A DNA stretch of 64,000 bases. Source: Thalassospira indica. Lineage in GTDB: Bacteria; Pseudomonadota; Alphaproteobacteria; Rhodospirillales; Thalassospiraceae. A program made the position numbers and the translations under genes. Shown here piece after piece: positions 1 to 8,356 of this stretch (its first letter is position 1; each line of letters begins with the position of its first letter). The notes beneath the pieces were generated by a model. It had not been told where the DNA came from and did not search any database. It saw only the letters and a list, made by a program, of their open reading frames with translations. The stretch covers positions 2,398,001-2,462,000 of the forward strand of contig NZ_CP031555.1 of assembly GCF_003403095.1 (NCBI RefSeq). Direction: 5' to 3'.

Positions 1-1
1 G

Positions 2-907
2 GTCGAACCGCTTTTTGAGAAGTTCACCGCTGAAACCGGCATCGACGTCAATGTGATCTTTGCTGAAAAAGGTCTGGTCGAACGTATCAAGCAGGAAGGC
101 GCAAACAGCCCGGCCGATATCCTGATGACCGTCGATATCAGCCGTATCCAGCAGGCAGTTGACGCCGGTGTGACTGAGGCCGTTTCGAATGACACCCTTG
201 ATGCCAATATTCCGGCCCACCTGCGCGACCCGGAAGGTCACTGGTTTGCCCTGACCCAGCGTGGTCGTGCGATCTATGCCTCCAAGGAGCGCGTGGCAGA
301 AGGCGAGATCACGTCTTATGAAGACCTTGCTGACCCGAAATGGGAAGGTCGCATCTGCACCCGTTCCGGTACGCATGTTTATAACGTGGCGCTGTTTGCA
401 TCAATGATCGCCGTTCATGGCGAGGAAAAAGCCAAGGAATGGCTGCAGGGTCTTAAGAACAATCTGGCGCGCAAGCCGCAGGGCAATGACCGCGCACAGG
501 TCAAGGCGATCAAGGAAGGCGTTTGCGATCTTTCGATCGGCAACACCTATTACTACGGCAAGATGCTCGACAATGAAGAACAGCGTCCTTGGGCAGAGGC
601 AGTCAACCTTGTCTTCCCGAACCAGGATGGTCGTGGCATGTCGATGAACATTTCGGGCATGAGCCTGATTGCCGAAGCGCCGAACCGTGAAAACGCCATC
701 AAGCTGATGGAATTCCTGGCCGGTGACGTTGCACAGGGCATCTATGCTGAGGTCAATTACGAATATCCGGTAAAACCGGGTGTTGAGTGGGCCGAAAATG
801 TGAAGTCCTGGGGCACGTTCAAGGCCGATGAAGTATCGCTGGCCGATATTGCCCGCCTGAGCCCGGATGCGATCAAGATGGTCGATGAGATCGGTTATAA
901 CGAATAG
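2..907 (+). CDS. Iron(III)-type ABC transporter substrate-binding protein (5' partial)
   Basis: The reading frame is open from base 2, so the start codon and signal peptide lie upstream of the window. The visible 301 residues match the FbpA/FutA family of periplasmic Fe3+-binding proteins, which deliver ferric iron to an inner-membrane permease. Seen directly: the GLVERIKQEG stretch, a conserved LADPKWEGRICTRSG segment, and a NTYYYGKML motif with consecutive tyrosines, the usual ferric ligands of this family. The next gene is a close paralogue in the same orientation with the same landmarks in the same order, so this is a tandem duplication. A strong terminator follows, so it is probably transcribed separately from that paralogue. 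Iron as ligand is inferred from family; other ferric complexes are possible. Confidence 0.88.
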   Translation, partial: VEPLFEKFTAETGIDVNVIFAEKGLVERIKQEGANSPADILMTVDISRIQQAVDAGVTEAVSNDTLDANIPAHLRDPEGHWFALTQRGRAIYASKERVAEGEITSYEDLADPKWEGRICTRSGTHVYNVALFASMIAVHGEEKAKEWLQGLKNNLARKPQGNDRAQVKAIKEGVCDLSIGNTYYYGKMLDNEEQRPWAEAVNLVFPNQDGRGMSMNISGMSLIAEAPNRENAIKLMEFLAGDVAQGIYAEVNYEYPVKPGVEWAENVKSWGTFKADEVSLADIARLSPDAIKMVDEIGYNE

Positions 908-937
908 TCAAACCGACTGAGTTTGATGAGCTTTTTG

Positions 938-967
938 AAAGGGGTGGTGCAATGCCACCCCTTTTTT
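938..967 (+). terminator. Intrinsic terminator after first binding protein
   Basis: A 9-10 bp perfect stem (AAGGGGTGG paired with CCACCCCTT, 7-nt loop) is followed directly by a T run. It begins 31 bases after the stop codon of the first binding-protein gene. Confidence 0.85.
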
Positions 968-1081
968 CAGTTTCGGCACGTGGTCGAAGGCCGGATGCGG
1001 TCGCGCATTCGTGACTTCGGGTATGGCTCTTATGTGGTTTTCTTGCTTGCAAAAGGCGGGGCGGGGCCTTTAATTTCGGCC

Positions 1082-1112
1082 GCAGCAAATACAAATCATT
1101 CCTAATTGCTGC
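1082..1112. promoter_or_regulatory. Inverted repeat upstream of second binding protein
   Basis: GCAGCAA and TTGCTGC form a 7-bp inverted repeat separated by 17 AT-rich bases, ending 31 bases before the ATG at 1144. It could be an operator or a 5' UTR hairpin. An iron regulator would be plausible from context, but I do not see a convincing Fur or Irr consensus. Confidence 0.3.
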
Positions 1113-1143
1113 ACGACCTGCAGCTGATCCAAACGAGGCATTT

Positions 1144-2169
1144 ATGATTTCTCTGCGCAAAACCGTTCTTGGTCTTGTTGTTTCCGCGATGGGGTTGTCC
1201 ATGTTCCCCGCCGCACATGCCGCAGAGGAAGTTAATGTCTATTCGCTTCGACAGCCCTTTCTGATCGAACCGATGTTCAAACGCTTCACCGAGGAAACCG
1301 GTATTCGCGTCAATACACTGTTTTCACAAAGCGGGCTGGTTGAACGAATCAAGCATGAAGGACGTAACACCCCGGCTGACCTTCTGTTGACGGTGGATAT
1401 CGGGCGTATTCAGGACGCGGTTGATGCCGATATCGCCCAACCGATCGAAAGCCCCGTTCTGGATGCCAATATCCCCGATCAGTTCCGTGATGAGAACAAG
1501 CTTTGGGTTGGCCTGACAACGCGGGCACGTGTTCTTTATACATCGCTGGATCGTGTCGCACCCGACGCCATCACCACCTATGAAGAGCTTGCCGATCCGA
1601 AATGGAAGGGTCGCATTTGTGTCCGTTCCGGCATGCATGTTTATAACATTGCCCTGATCGCCTCGATGATTGCCCATCATGGTGAAGAAGAAACCAAAGC
1701 CTGGCTGACCGGGCTTAAGGCCAATCTGGCCCGTAAACCGCAGGGTGCCGATACCGATCAGATCGAGGCAGTGTCGCAGGGCGTCTGTGATGTGGCGATT
1801 GGCAATTCCTATTATTACGGCAAGATGCTTGATGACCCGAACAAGGCGGACGCCGCCAAACAGGTTCGCATCGTTTTCCCCAATCAGGGGGACCGCGGCA
1901 CGCATGTTAATATTTCGGGTGTGGCGCTGATGAAATATGCGCCGAACAAGGAAAATGCCATCAAGCTTGTGGAATTCCTGTCTGGTGCTGAAGCCCAGCA
2001 TATGTATGCCGATATCAATTTTGAATATCCGGTCAAACCGGGCGTTGCTTGGTCTGAACAGGTCCGGGCATGGGGCACCTTTGTCCATGATGATCTGCCG
2101 CTTAATGCGGTTGCGGCCAATCGTGGTGCGGCAATTCGTCTGATTGATGAGGTCGGCTTTAACGAGTAG
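1144..2169 (+). CDS. Iron(III)-type ABC transporter substrate-binding protein
   Basis: A 341-residue periplasmic binding protein of the FbpA/FutA family. A classic Sec signal peptide occupies about residues 1-26 (basic MISLRK, hydrophobic core, AHA cleavage site before AEE). The mature part starts VNVYSLRQPFLIEPMF and carries the family's paired-tyrosine motif NSYYYGKML and a C-terminal YPVKPGV segment, all shared with the paralogue just upstream. It captures ferric iron and presents it to the permease encoded 81 bases downstream, with which it probably forms an operon. No ATPase gene follows, so the energising subunit must come from elsewhere. The role is well supported; the exact ligand is inferred. 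Confidence 0.92.
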   Translation: MISLRKTVLGLVVSAMGLSMFPAAHAAEEVNVYSLRQPFLIEPMFKRFTEETGIRVNTLFSQSGLVERIKHEGRNTPADLLLTVDIGRIQDAVDADIAQPIESPVLDANIPDQFRDENKLWVGLTTRARVLYTSLDRVAPDAITTYEELADPKWKGRICVRSGMHVYNIALIASMIAHHGEEETKAWLTGLKANLARKPQGADTDQIEAVSQGVCDVAIGNSYYYGKMLDDPNKADAAKQVRIVFPNQGDRGTHVNISGVALMKYAPNKENAIKLVEFLSGAEAQHMYADINFEYPVKPGVAWSEQVRAWGTFVHDDLPLNAVAANRGAAIRLIDEVGFNE

Positions 2170-2250
2170 ACGATACGTCGATAGAGGGATATCAACACAG
2201 CCCAACAGAACCGTTCGGAGTAGTCCGCGGCGAATGAAACGGAAACAGCC

Positions 2251-4011
2251 TTGAACAACGCTTGTCAGACGCAAAAGGAAGATGACATTCGGCCGAGCGC
2301 CATGGCGGAAACCTTTGACCCGATGCGCACGCCGACCGGACGTAGGGCGATGCTGTGGTTGCCGCGTGGCCAATCGGCAGCTTGGCTGATCGGCGCGTTT
2401 ATCGTGGCGGCAATGGTCGCGGCACCGGTTGTTGCCGTCGCCTGGATTGCTCTGTTCCCGACCGAAAATATCTGGCCGCATCTGGCATCCACAATGTTGC
2501 CAAGGTACCTTAAGAATACCGGTATCCTGATGCTTGGCGTTGGTGTTGGTGTGACCCTGATCGGTGTTGCGTCCGCATGGGTTGTGACCATGTGCCGAAT
2601 CCCGGGAAAGCGGTTCTTTGAATGGGCAATGCTGCTGCCGATGGCGGTTCCGGCCTATATCGTGGCCTATGTTTATACCGACCTTCTGGAATATGCCGGT
2701 CCTTTGCAGGGCTTCTTGCGGGACTTGTTTGGCTGGCAATCGGCGGCCGATTACTGGTTTCCCGATATTCGCACCAAGGGTGGTGCGATCATGGTGCTCA
2801 GCCTGACACTTTATCCCTATGTTTACATGCTGGCGCGTGCGGCGTTCTTGTCGCAATCGATCTGTGCGATTGAGGCGGCCCGTATCCTTGGGCGGAGTGC
2901 CTGGAGTTCGTTTCTTACGGTCGCTTTGCCATTGGCGCGACCGGCAATCGTTGTTGGGGTTGTGATTGCGTTGATGGAAACGCTCAATGACTTTGGCACG
3001 ATTGATTTCTTTGCCGTGCATACCCTGACGGCCGGTATTTTCAATGTCTGGCTTGGTATGGGAAATGCCGGTGGCGCTGCCCAGATTGCCCTGACCATGC
3101 TGGCTGTCGTGATCGCATTGATGGTGGTTGAGCGCTATTCACGCCGCCGCCAGCGTTTCCATGACACGACCAGCCGTTTTCAGGAACTCCCGGGGTATGA
3201 ACTGAGCCCGCTTGCCAAAGCCGGGGCGTTGGCGGTCTGTATTCTGCCGATTGTCTTGGGCTTTGTCGTGCCGTCGCTGGTGCTGATTTATTATTCCATC
3301 GGTTATTTTGATCAAAGCTGGACGGCTGATTTCTTTGAATTTGCGGGTAATAGCCTTTTGGTATCCGGGCTTGCGACGCTTGTTGCCGTGGGCTGTGCAA
3401 TATTCATGGCCTATGCGCTGCGCCTGTTCCCGCAACCGCTGTTGAAATTCTGTGTCCGTCTGTCATCGGTTGGCTATGCCGTGCCGGGCGCGGTTTTGGC
3501 CATCGGGGTTTTGATCCCGTTTGCACGGTTTGACAACGCGTTGGACGCGGTGATGCGTGATGCCTTCGGCATATCGACCGGGTTGCTATTAAGCGGGACG
3601 GTATTCGCGCTGGTCTTTGCCTATGCGGTGCGGTTCATGGCGGTATCCTATGGCTCGATCGAAGCAGCCCTTGGCAAGGTTCGGCCAAGCATGGATGATG
3701 CGGCGCGCACCTTGGGCGAAAGCCCGTGGGGTACGCTCAAACGTATTCACTTCCCGATGGTGCGTGGTGGCATTTTGGCGGCGTCGGTGCTGGTCTTTGT
3801 CGATGGCATGAAGGAACTGCCGGCAACGCTTATTTTGCGTCCGTTCAATTTTGATACGCTTGCCACCCATGTCTATCAGTTCGCCAAGGATGAAATGATT
3901 GAACATGCAGCCCTTGGGGCGCTAACCATTGTGCTTGTCGGTGTGGTGCCGGTGATTATGCTGAGCCGTGCGATTTCAAAATCCCGTCCGGGGCATAGCG
4001 GACAATCCTGA
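2251..4011 (+). CDS. Iron(III) ABC transporter permease, fused two-domain (FbpB type)
   Basis: A 586-residue inner-membrane protein with about 12 predicted hydrophobic helices, made of two tandem binding-protein-dependent permease domains. Each half carries an EAA-type loop that docks the ATPase: IEAARILGRSAW in the first and MDDAARTLGESPWGTLKRI in the second. This single-chain architecture is typical of FbpB/AfuB ferric permeases. The start used is TTG at 2251, preceded by a weak GGAAA; an in-frame ATG at 2302 would remove 17 residues and is a real alternative. It lies downstream of the binding protein and is probably co-transcribed. No cognate ATPase gene follows; the next gene is moeA. Confidence 0.9.
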   Translation: MNNACQTQKEDDIRPSAMAETFDPMRTPTGRRAMLWLPRGQSAAWLIGAFIVAAMVAAPVVAVAWIALFPTENIWPHLASTMLPRYLKNTGILMLGVGVGVTLIGVASAWVVTMCRIPGKRFFEWAMLLPMAVPAYIVAYVYTDLLEYAGPLQGFLRDLFGWQSAADYWFPDIRTKGGAIMVLSLTLYPYVYMLARAAFLSQSICAIEAARILGRSAWSSFLTVALPLARPAIVVGVVIALMETLNDFGTIDFFAVHTLTAGIFNVWLGMGNAGGAAQIALTMLAVVIALMVVERYSRRRQRFHDTTSRFQELPGYELSPLAKAGALAVCILPIVLGFVVPSLVLIYYSIGYFDQSWTADFFEFAGNSLLVSGLATLVAVGCAIFMAYALRLFPQPLLKFCVRLSSVGYAVPGAVLAIGVLIPFARFDNALDAVMRDAFGISTGLLLSGTVFALVFAYAVRFMAVSYGSIEAALGKVRPSMDDAARTLGESPWGTLKRIHFPMVRGGILAASVLVFVDGMKELPATLILRPFNFDTLATHVYQFAKDEMIEHAALGALTIVLVGVVPVIMLSRAISKSRPGHSGQS

Positions 4012-4090
4012 TGCGTTTCGTCGATGATCGGGCTATCCTGATTACGGATGGGAATACAAAACAAGACCAAGGGCGGCAGGAAACTTCGGA

Positions 4091-5343
4091 ATGCAAACAA
4101 TCAAACCGGGACTGACAACACTTTCCGATGCGCTCGACATTGCCTTTGCCGAAGTGCCGGTGATGACGCCATCCGAAGAACGCCCGATCAGTGATTGTTA
4201 CGGTGCGATTTTGCGCAAGGACCTCGTTGCGCAGGTTTCCGTGCCGTCGGTGGATAACTCCGCCATGGACGGCTACGCCCTTCGCCATGCCGATCTGGCG
4301 GCAATAGACGGCCCGGTTTCGGTGGTCGGGGCATCCTTGGCAGGCCACCCTTATGACGGAACCCTGCCAACGGGATGCGCGATCCGTATTGCGACCGGGG
4401 CTGCGATCCCCGATGGCGCGGATTGCGTGATCATTCAGGAAAACGTTACCGCCAATGCCGATGAAACCATCATTGAAATTGATGCCGACGTGATCGCACG
4501 CACCAGCGTGCATCAAAACATCCGCTGGCTGAGTGAAGACATCAAAACCGGTGATACAGTTTTGAAGGCAGGCACAATCCTGCGCCCACAGGACATCGCA
4601 ATCGTAGCCGGGCAGGGATTTGGCAGCTTGTCGGTTGCGCGGCCCCTTAAAGTTGCTGTCTTCTCCACCGGTGACGAACTGGCCAAGCCCGGTGATCCGT
4701 TGCCGCCGGGGGCATTTATGATTCCAACCGTTTCGCAATGATCGGGATGTTGCGGTCCATCGGTTGCGAGGTCACAGACCTTGGATTGCTCACTGATAAT
4801 TTTGATGTGTTGCAAACCGCGTTGGCGAGCGCGGCAAAGTCACATGACGTGATCATGACATCTGGCGGTGTTTCGGTCGGCAAGGCCGATCTTCTGAAAC
4901 CGGTTGTTGACAGCCTTGGTGAAATCACCGCTTGGAAGCTTGCGATCAAGCCTGGCAAGCCTTTGATGCGCGGCAAAATCGGTGATTGTCTGGTGATAGG
5001 GCTTCCGGGGAACCCGGTATCGGTCTTGGTCTCAGGGTTGCTATATGTTTTGCCGTTGCTGCGTCATGCGATGGGGGCGGATCATTCCAAACTGGCGCCA
5101 ACACGTATTCCGGTCCGTGCCGGGTTTGACTTCAAGCGTGGCACGGGGCGTAGGGAATGGTTGCGCGCGCGTCTGGTGCAAAATGATGACGGCGAATTTG
5201 AAGCGATTGCTTTTTCTTCGACCAGTTCCGGGATGTTGTCATCAATGGTCTGGGCCGAAGGTCTGATTGAACTGCCGGAAAATTGCGGGCAGGTCTCCAA
5301 GGGAGATCAGGTTCTTTATTTGCCGCTGCAAGGCCTGCAGTGA
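4091..5343 (+). pseudogene. moeA: Molybdopterin molybdenumtransferase moeA, interrupted by a one-base frameshift
   Basis: MoeA inserts molybdate into adenylylated molybdopterin, the last common step of molybdenum cofactor synthesis. The gene is in two frames. Bases 4091-4741 encode the N-terminal part (DNSAMDGYALR, IATGAAIPDGAD, VFSTGDEL). Bases 4738-5343 encode the rest (TSGGVSVGKADLLKP, GLPGNPVSVLVS, C-terminal beta domain). Re-reading base 4717 joins GAF to YDSNRFAMIGML, which restores the family's normal sequence and a length near 417 residues. A single T missing from the run at 4715-4717 explains the break. Both halves look otherwise intact, so this is either a very recent mutation or a sequencing error. 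No slippery heptamer is present, so programmed frameshifting is unlikely. Confidence 0.9.
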
Positions 5344-5352
5344 CTTCATCAA

Positions 5353-5368
5353 AATGATCCACATCATT
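5353..5368. promoter_or_regulatory. FNR-like palindrome upstream of MBL nuclease gene
   Basis: AATGAT-CCAC-ATCATT is a perfect 6+4+6 inverted repeat in the 84-base gap between moeA and the MBL gene. It differs from the FNR/Anr consensus TTGAT-N4-ATCAA by one base per half-site. It may be a Crp/Fnr-family operator; chance cannot be excluded. Confidence 0.3.
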
Positions 5369-5427
5369 GCAAACGAAAATGGTTTGCCGGACTGTTGGAT
5401 CGTTTCCAATCCGCGAAAGTGAATAGA

Positions 5428-7002
5428 ATGACGATATCGGTGACGTTTTGTGGTGCTGCTGGTGGGGTGACCGGATCTTGCTATTTTTTGCAGACCGATC
5501 ACGGCAATTTCCTTGTCGATTGCGGTATGTTCCAGGGCAGCAAAACCGTCCGTGAACTGAACTATGGCAAGTTCCCGTTTGAGGCGGACCGGATTTCGGC
5601 CGTGTTACTGACGCACGCGCACATTGACCATACCGGCCTGGTGCCCAAGCTGGTCAAGGCCGGTTTTGGCGGGCCGATTTATGCGACGGAACCGACCTGT
5701 GATCTTCTGACTTATATGTTGCCGGACTCGGGATACATTCAGGAAAGCGAGGTCGAACGTCTGAACCGTCGCAATGCGCGGCGCGGTCGTCCTGAAGTCA
5801 CCCCGATCTACACCCGTGAAGACGCGGAAAATACGCTGTCGCAGCTTAAGACCGTTGAATATCACGAATGGTTGCCGGTGATTGATGGCGTGCGCGCGCG
5901 GTTCTGGGATGCTGGTCATCTCCTTGGTTCTGCGTCGATCGAGGTGGAGATTGAGAACGGCGACAAAGACGGTAAGCCGACAAGATTGCTGTTCTCGGGT
6001 GATGTTGGCACCGGTGAGGCCGTGTTTAACGAAGCGCCCGAGGCACCAACGGGTGTCGACTATCTGTTTGTCGAAACCACCTATGGCGATCGTAACCGTC
6101 CGGTGATGACCGACGAAGAACGCCGCGAGATGCTGCGCAAGGAAGTTCAGGATGCGCTGGGCAATGGCGGCAATCTGGTTATTCCGAGTTTTGCCGTTGC
6201 CAGAACGCAAGAGTTGCTTGTTGATCTTGCGCATCTTTTCAACCGCGGCCAGTTGCCACCGGCAAATGTCTTTGTCGATAGCCCCTTGGCGCAACGTGCG
6301 ACCGATGTATTTGCCAAACACCTGAAGCGCGGCGACTCACAGGCGCTGTCGCATCCGAAGTTCCATATGGTGCCGGATGTTCAGGCCAGTAAACAGCTTG
6401 CACAGGTCACCAGTGGTGCGATCATTATTTCCGCAAGCGGCATGTGCGATGCCGGTCGCATTCGCTATCATCTGAAGAACAACCTGTGGCGGCCTAATTG
6501 CACTGTGCTTCTGGTTGGTTTTCAGGCTGCGGGCTCTTTCGGGCGTGTTTTGCAGGGCGGGGCAAAACATGTGCGGATCCACGGCGATGAGATCGAAGTG
6601 CGTGCCCGTATTCGGACGTTGGACGTTTATTCCGGCCACGCCGATCAGGATATGCTTTTGCAATGGACCAAGAACCGTTTGCCAGTCGCGCGTCAGATTT
6701 TCCTCACCCACGGTGAAGAAGGCGCACGTGCAGCATTCCGCGAAGTTCTGATGGCGCACGGCATCGAGGAAAAGCTGATTTCCATGCCGATGCTTGATGA
6801 TACGGTCACCCTCAAGAAGGGCAAAGGCCAACCGGCTATTCCGCAGGCACGTCTTTCGGGTGAAGAACTTTCGCGCGATGACTGGCATAATCTTTATGCA
6901 GGTACAGTAACGGCGCTTTCGGAAAAACTTCGTTCGCTTGAAACCGCGGAAGAAAGAAAAGAGATGCTCGAAAAAGTCTTGCGCGATATCGGTTCAGTAT
7001 GA
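5428..7002 (+). CDS. Metallo-beta-lactamase/beta-CASP RNA exonuclease-like protein
   Basis: A 524-residue cytosolic metallo-hydrolase. The MBL zinc signature HAHIDH is at residues 63-68, with FSGDVG supplying a further ligand. A beta-CASP domain follows (ISASGMCDAGRIRYHL), then an RNA-specificity C-terminal part (DVYSGHADQ, LTHGEEGAR). This is the architecture of CPSF73-like bacterial and archaeal proteins annotated as exonucleases of the MBL fold RNA-specificity family, so RNA processing is the likely role. The ATG at 5428 begins MTISVTFCGAAGGVTGS, the standard N terminus of the family; an upstream TTG at 5395 would add an unconserved tail. It is a stand-alone gene, 132 bases before the glycan cluster. 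Confidence 0.88.
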   Translation: MTISVTFCGAAGGVTGSCYFLQTDHGNFLVDCGMFQGSKTVRELNYGKFPFEADRISAVLLTHAHIDHTGLVPKLVKAGFGGPIYATEPTCDLLTYMLPDSGYIQESEVERLNRRNARRGRPEVTPIYTREDAENTLSQLKTVEYHEWLPVIDGVRARFWDAGHLLGSASIEVEIENGDKDGKPTRLLFSGDVGTGEAVFNEAPEAPTGVDYLFVETTYGDRNRPVMTDEERREMLRKEVQDALGNGGNLVIPSFAVARTQELLVDLAHLFNRGQLPPANVFVDSPLAQRATDVFAKHLKRGDSQALSHPKFHMVPDVQASKQLAQVTSGAIIISASGMCDAGRIRYHLKNNLWRPNCTVLLVGFQAAGSFGRVLQGGAKHVRIHGDEIEVRARIRTLDVYSGHADQDMLLQWTKNRLPVARQIFLTHGEEGARAAFREVLMAHGIEEKLISMPMLDDTVTLKKGKGQPAIPQARLSGEELSRDDWHNLYAGTVTALSEKLRSLETAEERKEMLEKVLRDIGSV

Positions 7003-7135
7003 GAGCAATTGTCCGGAAGCTGAAAGAAGGGCGCAAACCCCGACTTCACGGATTTACTTGCCATAAACAAAGAACCTGTCACCCTGTTAATGGGTTGTGC
7101 GGGGAGCTGAGATCACTACGCATACGGGCGGGGAT

Positions 7136-8338
7136 ATGTCAATCGTAGGGAATTCCGGATATCGGGTTCTGATTTACAGCCATGATACCTTCGGGCTTGG
7201 GCATTTGCGCCGTTGCCGTACGATTGCGCATGCGCTGGTATCGCATCGCGATGATGTATCTGTACTGATTTTGTCAGGCTCGCCGATTATCGGCAGCTTT
7301 GAATTCCGCTCGCGCGTGGACTTTGTCCGCATTCCGGGCGTGATCAAGCTGTCTAACGGCGAATATACTTCGCTTAACCTTAATATCGATGTCGACCAGA
7401 TTCTGGCGATGCGGGAATCGATTATTCAGCACACAGCCGATGTGTTTAACCCTGACATTTTCATCGTCGATAAGGAACCGCTTGGCTTGCGCGGAGAGGT
7501 CGAGTCTACTCTGCAGATGTTGCGCCATCGGCGTACCCGTCTGGTGATGGGCTTGCGCGATGTGATGGATGATCCGGTGAACCTGCGCGAAGAATGGGAT
7601 CGCAAGCAATGCGTTCCGGCCTTGGCAAACCTCTATGATGAAATCTGGGTTTATGGCCTTAAGGAAATCTGTAATCCGCTCGAAGGGATCGACTTGCCCC
7701 CGGGCGTTGAAGAAAAGATGTCCTATACCGGCTATCTGCCACGTACCGCCACCCGCAGACCCGCACCCGAGCACGGGGCGCTTGGCCTTGAAGAACCGTA
7801 TTATCTGGTGACGACCGGTGGCGGTGGGGATGGTGTCAATCTGGTCGATTGGGTAATCAGCGCCTATGAAACCGATCCGGACATTCCGGTGCCGTCGCTG
7901 GTTGTTCTCGGACCCTTTATGGGGCCAACACAGCAAAACGAATTCATGAAGCGTGCGGAAAAGATCGACAAGCTGTCGGTCATTACCTTTGATGCCAATG
8001 TCGAAGTGTTGATGCACAAATCGGCCGGCGTGATCGGCATGGGCGGCTACAACACCTTCTGCGAGATCCTGTCCTTTGACAAACCGGCCGTTATCGTGCC
8101 GCGTACTGTTCCGCGTCTTGAACAGTATGTTCGCGCTGCGGCGGCGGAAAAGCTTGGTCTGGTCAGAATGCTTACCGAAGACGGTGGTCGCGATCCGCGC
8201 GAAATGGCCGACGCACTGCGTGGTCTGATACATCAGCCAAAACCGTCGCATGTGACTGTTCCGAACCTTATGGGCGGACTGGATCGCGTTGGCGAATTGG
8301 TCGATCGCTGGCTTCCGCCACAAATGGCCGCAGAATAA
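7136..8338 (+). CDS. GT28-like glycosyltransferase (COG4671 type)
   Basis: A 400-residue predicted glycosyltransferase of the MurG-like GT-B fold. The N-terminal half opens VLIYSHDTFGLGHLRRC, the hallmark of the uncharacterised COG4671 group. The C-terminal half has the nucleotide-sugar-binding GT28-like segment (MGGYNTFCEILSF, then a proline-rich PAVIVPR loop). No signal peptide or membrane helix is seen, so it should act in the cytoplasm. I start at ATG 7136 (MSIVGNSGYR); an upstream in-frame start at 7097 lacks family similarity. It is the first of seven closely packed plus-strand glycan genes and is distantly related to the gene at 11399. Donor and acceptor are unknown. Confidence 0.8.
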   Translation: MSIVGNSGYRVLIYSHDTFGLGHLRRCRTIAHALVSHRDDVSVLILSGSPIIGSFEFRSRVDFVRIPGVIKLSNGEYTSLNLNIDVDQILAMRESIIQHTADVFNPDIFIVDKEPLGLRGEVESTLQMLRHRRTRLVMGLRDVMDDPVNLREEWDRKQCVPALANLYDEIWVYGLKEICNPLEGIDLPPGVEEKMSYTGYLPRTATRRPAPEHGALGLEEPYYLVTTGGGGDGVNLVDWVISAYETDPDIPVPSLVVLGPFMGPTQQNEFMKRAEKIDKLSVITFDANVEVLMHKSAGVIGMGGYNTFCEILSFDKPAVIVPRTVPRLEQYVRAAAAEKLGLVRMLTEDGGRDPREMADALRGLIHQPKPSHVTVPNLMGGLDRVGELVDRWLPPQMAAE

Positions 8339-8356
8339 TCATCGGGAATAGATTTG

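Noticed and set aside
1082..1143. Fur or Irr box upstream of the second ferric-binding protein
   Set aside because: AT-rich bases around 1089-1105 loosely recall a Fur box, but the match to known consensus sequences is too poor to call.
1324..3021. Long minus-strand open frame of 565 codons opposite the binding protein and permease genes
   Set aside because: It is antisense to two genes with clear motifs, its translation is rich in Arg, His and Gln without any domain, and such shadows are common in GC-biased coding DNA.
4711..4741. Programmed -1 frameshifting in moeA
   Set aside because: The junction lacks an X XXY YYZ slippery heptamer in the right frame, and MoeA is not known to be made by frameshifting; a lost T explains it more simply.
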